A DNA stretch of 64,000 nucleotides from assembly GCA_910574455.1 (NCBI GenBank), contig CAJSYZ010000001.1:2711424-2775423 (forward strand), in the 5' to 3' direction. The notes under the pieces are model-generated. The model was not told the DNA's origin, searched no databases, and worked only from the letters and a program-made list of their open reading frames with translations. The translations under genes and the position numbers were made by a program. Of the stretch, positions 58,810 through 64,000 are shown piece after piece. The stretch comes from Trichaptum fuscoviolaceum. Lineage: Eukaryota > Basidiomycota > Agaricomycetes > Hymenochaetales > Trichaptaceae. Positions within the stretch are counted from its first letter, which is position 1. The number at the start of each line of letters is the position of its first letter.

Positions 58810-61800
58810 ATGCCTTCTGTTGCACCATTAAAACCGACGTTTGACTCATTAAAGAGCAACTTTCCTCTTACAGCTCCAGTCCCTACACCTTTGACGCACC
58901 CAAACCTCATCTCGACTGGAGACTTAACTAGAGAAGAAGATCTTCTACGCAATCCCCTTTCTTTCCGTCACTGGTGGACAGCCATCCAAACGACGAAGGA
59001 TGCGTTCCAAACGCTGCTGAAGGCCGAACCCCCCGTCGATATACAACCGGAAATCGCCATTTTACTCGGGCCTCTTGCATCTCCAACAGCGCGTCTCTGC
59101 TTGCAACGCCTGACATACCTTTATGAGTCTGCGCTTCATCAGTTCCCCGGATCGTTCAAACTATGGAAATCATACCTACATATGCGAATGTCGTATGTCC
59201 TGGGGAAGTTTGTTCCGAAGAAGCGGGCGGGTGGTAGGAAGAAATTCCCGGACATGAAGGACGCGCTTGCGGACGAAAAAGAGGACTTGGAGGAATGGGT
59301 TGGCGGTCTAGATGGTATAGTCGGTTTTGAGGAATGGAAATCTCTAATCGCAACCTTTGAACGAGCTTTGATGTGGCTCCCAAATGTGAGTAGTAAGTCT
59401 ACTTGGTTTTCAGTGATATTGATCTTAGTATCATTAGTTGCCTCGCCTATGGCTGCTTTACGTCTCGATATTCAACCACCCTATGTGTCCGGCCGTCTTC
59501 ACTCATACGCATGCTCGCCGAACATATGATCGTGCTTTGCGCACCTTGCCCCCTTCCTTACACAATCGCATCTGGGTTCGATACCTTCTCTGGGCAGAGG
59601 AGAAGGGCGGTTCGACTTGTGTGGCTGTCTATAGACGCTATCTCGCAGTTGACCCCAGTGTCACGGAGCATTATGTCTCTATCCTCCTTTCTCCGTCAAA
59701 TTCCGCACCCAGACCCTTGGAAGCAGCGAAGTTGCTTCTCTCCCTCGCCCGTAAAGCCGCGAAGGGAGAATACATCAGTCCGGAGGGGAAGAGCCCTTAC
59801 CAACTTTTAGGAGAATGGCTGGATGTGGTTGAGAAGTTTCCCGAGGAGATTGGAATAAACGTCGAACTGTCAATTGCTCTTCAAGATGGGCGGGATAAAG
59901 CAGAGGCGGAGGCTGCTGAGGCTGCTAAAGAGGGGCAGGAACCAGCGTCTTTACATGGTCCCCTTATTCGCATGGCTGGCCCTGCTGTTCCTGTAGACAA
60001 GGATGGCAAACCTTTACCGGAGTACAATGAAGAAGAGGATCCTGCAAGTCTCGCGAAGCTGGATGTCGAGAAGATCGTACAAAAGGACGGACTGGAGGTC
60101 TATAAAGATCAAGCCGGTCGTCTTTGGACAGGGCTTGCAACTTTCTGGATCAAGCGCGGCGAGTTCGATCGTGCAAAGCACACGTTCGAGGCTGGAATAG
60201 CTTCAGCTCTCACGCTTCGTGACTTTGGCCAGATCTTTGACGCGTACTCTGAGTTCTCAGAGTCATTGATTAGTGCACTTGTGAATGCTTTAGAGGAGCA
60301 AGACGAAGACGACGATGAGGAAGATGCAAAGGAGACTGAAAAAGAGCTTGATGAAAGGATGAAGGACTTCGAGGAGTTGATGGATCGCCGACCGTTCCTT
60401 GTGAACGATGTACTACTTCGACGGAATCCTAATGATGTCCAAGAATGGGAGAAACGCGTCGCACTATGGGGAAATGACGATGAAAAGGTATGTCAAATTG
60501 GTTGCAATGTTCTTCCTAACTGTACTCAGACACTGCATCAGGTCGCCGAAACATATACGAAGGCGCTGCAAACCATTAGCCCCAAAAAGGCTACCGCGAA
60601 TCTACATCGTCTGTTCATCAACTTCGCCAAGTTCTACGAGGAGGGTGGTACGACGGGCGAGGCAGAGAAAGACCTGGACAGCGCTAGGAAAGTCTTTGAG
60701 CGTGCGACGAAGGTTAACTTCCGAACCGTGGAGGACCTCGCGGAGGTATGGTGTGAATGGGCCGAGATGGAGCTAAGACACGAAAACTACGAAGAGGCTA
60801 TCCGTGTTATGCAGCGTGCGGCAGCAGTCCCGAAGAACACGAAAATCAGCTATCATGATCATGTAGGCAGCTTTTTCGAACTCGATGTATCGTGTTACTG
60901 ACCCTTCTTCATAGTCTTTACCTGTACAAGCTCGTCTATTTAAATCTCTCAAACTCTGGTCATTCTACGTTGACTTGGAAGAGTCCATTGGCAGTGTTGA
61001 GACGACCAAAGCAATCTACGATAAAATCCTTGAGCTGCGGATTGCGAACGCACAGATCATCATAAATTATGCAGCCTTCCTCGAAGAGAATAAGTACTTC
61101 GAGGAGAGTTTCAAGGTGTATGAACGCGGTGTCGAACTCTTCACCTTCCCCGTTGCGTTTGAGATCTGGAACATCTACTTGGCGAAGTTCGTCAAGCGAT
61201 ACGTATGTTTCCTCCTCGTATTTATAATGTATCAATCTCATTCTCTCTGATTACAGGGAGGCTCCAAGCTTGAGCGTACTCGTGACCTCTTTGAACAGTC
61301 TTTGGAGCAGTGTCCGTCGAAACATTGCAAGCCTTTATATCTAATGTTCGGCCAGTTTGAGGAAGAACACGGACTGGCCAAGCGCGCAATGAAGATTTAT
61401 GAACGTGCGACTGAGGCTGTCCCAGATGCAGACAAGTTCGAGGTATGGTTTCATTTACGGACCTTCTGTACTATTCATGGACGCTTATACTTTAACCTCC
61501 AGATGTACACGATTTACATCGCAAAAGCAGCCGCCAACTTTGGTCTTCCCGCTACAAGGCCGATCTATGAGCGCGCGATCGAAGTTCTCCCGGATAGGCA
61601 GACTGCACAGATGTGCATGCGCTTCGCACAGCTGGAACGCAAGCTTGGTGAAATCGATCGTGCACGTGCTATATATGCGCACGCATCGCAATTCTGCGAC
61701 CCGCGCGTCCTACCTGAGTTTTGGACCGAGTGGTACAACTTCGAGATCGACACGGGTTCTGAGGACACGTTCCGTGAGATGCTGCGCATCAAGCGCAGTG

Positions 61801-62078
61801 TCCAGGCGCAGTTCAACACGGAGGCGTCTTTCCTTGCTGCCCAGACGATCGCCGCGCGGAAAGGTGCAGGTGCAGGAGACTTGGTCAAGGACGCGGAGGA
61901 GGCAGCCGACCCGATGGCTCAGGCAGAGAAGGCAGCGGGAGGAAAGGGCATGGCATTCGTTCCTGCGACCAAAACAGCACCACCAAAACCTGCAGATGAT
62001 GCCGACGCAAATGGCTCTGCGCAGGAGAAACAACAAAACGAAGACGAAATCCGAATATCGGACGACGAGGAGTTCTAG
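58810..62078 (+). CDS. SYF1: Pre-mRNA-splicing factor Syf1 (HAT-repeat, Prp19 complex)
   Basis: Structural subunit of the NineTeen complex (Prp19 complex) that enters the spliceosome at activation (human XAB2). The start at 58810 (MPSVAPLKPTFDSLKSNF) was chosen over an upstream in-frame ATG (58780). HAT-type helical repeats run through the protein with aromatic-x-x-Y/W patterns: FRHWWTAIQTTKDA, SALHQFPGSFKLWKSYLHMR, LPRLWLLYVSIFNHP, RTLPPSLHNRIWVRYLLWAEE, DLAEVWCEWAEMELRHENYE, VAFEIWNIYLAKFVKRY and ILEVLPDRQTAQMCMRFAQLE-like segments. An acidic block (EEQDEDDDEEDAKETEKE) and a C-terminal acidic end RISDDEEF are normal for Syf1. Short introns at 59392, 60488, 60862, 61205 and 61444. Length about 1,000 residues. 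It converges with the next gene; the stops are 65 bp apart. Confidence 0.92.
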
Positions 62079-62143
62079 TGTATCAAATAGCTTCACATCC
62101 TTACGCTTGTTTTTTTGTAATCCTTTATCTACGCGACGTTTTT

Positions 62144-63006
62144 TTATCTGGCATTCCAACGGCCTATTTCTACCTCACAAATATCCTCCCACTCTGTGAC
62201 CCAGCTGTCGGCTTCAAGGTGCGGTTGAGAAACCCATTTTGCAACGAGTCCTCGTGATTCTTCATATGAAAGCGAATGGCTCCGCAAAGAATCCACGATT
62301 TCAACCTGAGCTTGTAGAGATCGATGATATGGTGGAAGAAGATTCGGCATGGAAGTAACTGCATGTCGTTTTAGGAGCATTCGATGCGGCATAATTAGAT
62401 TACATACCGAACTTCTCCAATGTCCACGTACACCAGAGAGGCTCTTCGTGAACCCAATTCCAGCCCTTCATTCTGTGAGCTTCATAGATGACCTCTTCAA
62501 GGCTTTCCATATTGTTGCTCAATTTGTTGAATTGTTTGTTCTATACATGAGAGAACTTATTGAAGACTCTCTAGCAAAGGTAAAGACAAGATTTACCAGC
62601 TTCTCCAGAATTGTATCCAGATCATCGATGCATTTCTCCATGATGGCTAGCCGAGGAGAAGCAATTCGTGTGCGAGGTTGACCGTCTCCGGCTTCCAGTC
62701 TGATTGCATTGCTAGCGACTGACCAGCTCAGTGACACTATTAAATAATTTGCTTTACAATCACTCACTCCAAGTCAGTCCTTGCATCTGTCAGATTCGTG
62801 ACAGCCTTCAGTCCATCTACCTTGACGAGCTCATCCCATGTCCGAGTAATAGTCCGAACTTCCTGAAGTAACGTTCTGACTTTCCTATGGTAGGTAGATT
62901 CGGTGTTCCGAGATGGTGACGATGGTGTAGTTGGAGGTTGTTTGAACTGCACAGGCGATGATGTTGGCGTTGAGGGACCATGGAAAGATGCTAGCCTTTT
63001 GCTCAT
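62144..63006 (-). CDS. Conserved-looking protein of unknown function, about 220 residues
   Basis: Starts MSKRLASFHGPSTPTSSP, a Pro/Ser-rich tail of about 35 residues. It then becomes helical: KVRTLLQEVRTITRTWDELV, LTDARTDLENAIRLEA (across an intron), RLAIMEKCIDDLDTILEKL, NNMESLEEVIYEAHRMKGWN and WVHEEPLWCTWTLEKF. The last exon reads LPPYHRSLQAQVEIVDSLRS, LVAKWVSQPHLEADSW and ends VEIGRWNAR. The composition and alternating charge are those of a compact helical protein. I recall similar unnamed proteins in other basidiomycetes but no experimentally described function; kinetochore or vesicle-tethering roles would be guesses. Exons were joined by frame; the exact splice sites near 62760 and 62590 are provisional. 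Confidence 0.72.
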
Positions 63007-63142
63007 ATTGAGTGGTCGGAGAAGAAATGGGTATCGGTTCCCTTGTAGCTACTACAAAGAGGGAAGGAAGGAAGACCCTGATTCACACCGTGACACTTGA
63101 AGCAGCTCCGAACGCTTGCTCTTCTCCTCCCAGTTGCTCACC
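63007..63142. promoter_or_regulatory. Very short divergent promoter between an unknown gene and a WD40 gene
   Basis: Only 136 bp between opposed start codons, the shortest in the window. It contains AGAGGGAAGGAAGGAAGACC purine repeats. Confidence 0.45.
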
Positions 63143-64000
63143 ATGCAGACGGCAGACCCAGATAATCTCTTTAGAGCAGAAGCAGATCTTGCGGTAGTAG
63201 ATGTAAGCACCTTATGAACGATGACCGCGGCTTCTAGAGAGCTAATGTATGAGGACGATAGGCTCGCAAGAAAAAGGCAGAACGCACGAAAGACATCGGA
63301 TGGCCAATCGATACACCCGGAAAGACTCTTGCGGCACAAATTAGAGGTGGTGAACTATGGGCTGCTCAGAGCGATTCTGCAGTACGAAAAATAGACCTCG
63401 AGGTCATTCCAATTACATGTTGCTTCAACTATGCAATGCAGGTTCTGACCCTATTGTCAGTCAGGTTCTGTTTTGCGTGTTTTCAAAGGGCACACAGGCC
63501 CAGTTACGACTCTGACCTTTCTTGAAAACGAAAATGACCCGAACTTCCCGTTCCTGGTGACTGGATCTTGGGATAAGGTGGAAGTTGTCATTTCGTAAGG
63601 AGAGGCCTGTCGCTGATGGCAGTATGTACATGGTAGACCGTAAAGATTTGGAACACGCGTGTATGCGCTTCACACTACTCCAGATTACAGTGTTTGCTAA
63701 CCTATTGTGATAGGACAAGAGTCTCATCTCTTCTACTGAAGCGCATTCGGACTTTGTCAAATGTGTTTTCACTATTCCGAAGCTCAAGTTGCTCGTTACA
63801 AGCGGATCCGATCGACTCGTTCGCTTCTGGTACGATCCTTCAATTGCATACTATCGCGACAATTAATTCAATTATTTACAGGGACGTGTCATCTATCCAA
63901 CCCGGAACTCCCCTCAAGCTGCTGGGCATCATCTCCGCACATACTCGCCCTGTTCAATGTCTCTCCGCAGATGCGCACTCCGAACATACCGCAACGTTCT
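63143..64000 (+). CDS. WD40-repeat protein, 5' part only
   Basis: Starts MQTADPDNLFRAEADLAVVD; the next exon begins ARKKKAERTKDIGWPIDTPG after a 43-nt or longer intron. Blades follow: GGELWAAQSDSAVRKIDLES-GSVLRVFKGHTGPVTTLTF, then FLVTGSWDKTVKIWNTR, HSDFVKCVFTIPKLKLLVTS-GSDRLVRFWDV, and ISAHTRPVQCLSADAH before the window ends. Each blade has the GH...(S/T)-x-S-D-x-x-x-(R/K)-x-W/I pattern of WD40 repeats. Junctions used: 63203, 63251, 63410, 63460, 63571, 63635, 63666, 63717, 63829 and 63881 (approximate). The gene continues to the right. The N-terminal motif GWPIDTPG suggests an orphan WD40 rather than any family I can name. Confidence 0.82.

Noticed and set aside
61399..62199. 266-codon plus-strand frame overlapping SYF1
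   Set aside because: An alternative frame of the SYF1 3' exons, very Arg/Ser-rich; SYF1 itself is well supported by HAT repeats.

Overview
The window is nuclear DNA from a filamentous basidiomycete, most probably an Agaricomycete. Genes are close together on both strands, almost every one is cut by many introns of about 50-60 bp with GT(R)NGT donors and YAG acceptors, and several start with exons of only 3-13 nt. The gene set (Argonaute, PDX1/SNZ, full-length EDC4, cyclin L, MCT-type transporters, Mid2-like wall sensors) also fits that group. I saw no transposon, rRNA, CRISPR array or prokaryotic feature. Single open frames misrepresent most genes here, so I rebuilt splice junctions by eye from reading frame and family conservation.

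Left part (1-14.6 kb): the 3' end of a Ubp3/USP10 deubiquitinase, COX5 (cytochrome oxidase subunit IV), ATP15 (F1 epsilon), a Rab4/Rab2-like GTPase, a dual-specificity phosphatase, translation factor eIF4A, an MCT-type transporter, a small zinc-ribbon protein, a membrane-anchored aspartic protease and the Rab GTPase YPT1.

Middle (15-38.5 kb): an Argonaute with its slicer residues intact, an intron-containing tRNA-Asn, PDX1 (vitamin B6), CBP3 (complex III assembly), a very large disordered protein, mitoribosomal mL49/IMG2, a disordered protein with a basic cluster, a 3 kb stretch without a recognisable gene, an uncertain small gene, and a head-to-head pair made of an RS-rich protein and cyclin L.

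Right part (38.6-64 kb): SRP101 (SRP receptor alpha), SFT2, glyoxalase II, two neighbouring Ser/Thr-rich single-pass membrane proteins, EDC4, a gene-poor 3.4 kb stretch ending in a 36-residue metallothionein split over three exons, BET4 (Rab geranylgeranyltransferase alpha), SYF1 (spliceosome), a conserved unknown protein and the 5' part of a WD40 protein.

Themes: membrane traffic (two Rabs plus BET4, which helps prenylate Rabs, SRP101, SFT2), RNA processing (RS protein, cyclin L, SYF1, EDC4, eIF4A, Argonaute) and mitochondrial function (COX5, ATP15, CBP3, mL49, GLO2). Many genes are divergent pairs sharing 130-420 bp of upstream DNA. This looks like ordinary housekeeping chromosome. The points most worth a second look are the hidden metallothionein, ATG-only first exons, a 13-nt exon with a GC donor in YPT1, the Argonaute, and several lineage-specific unknown proteins.
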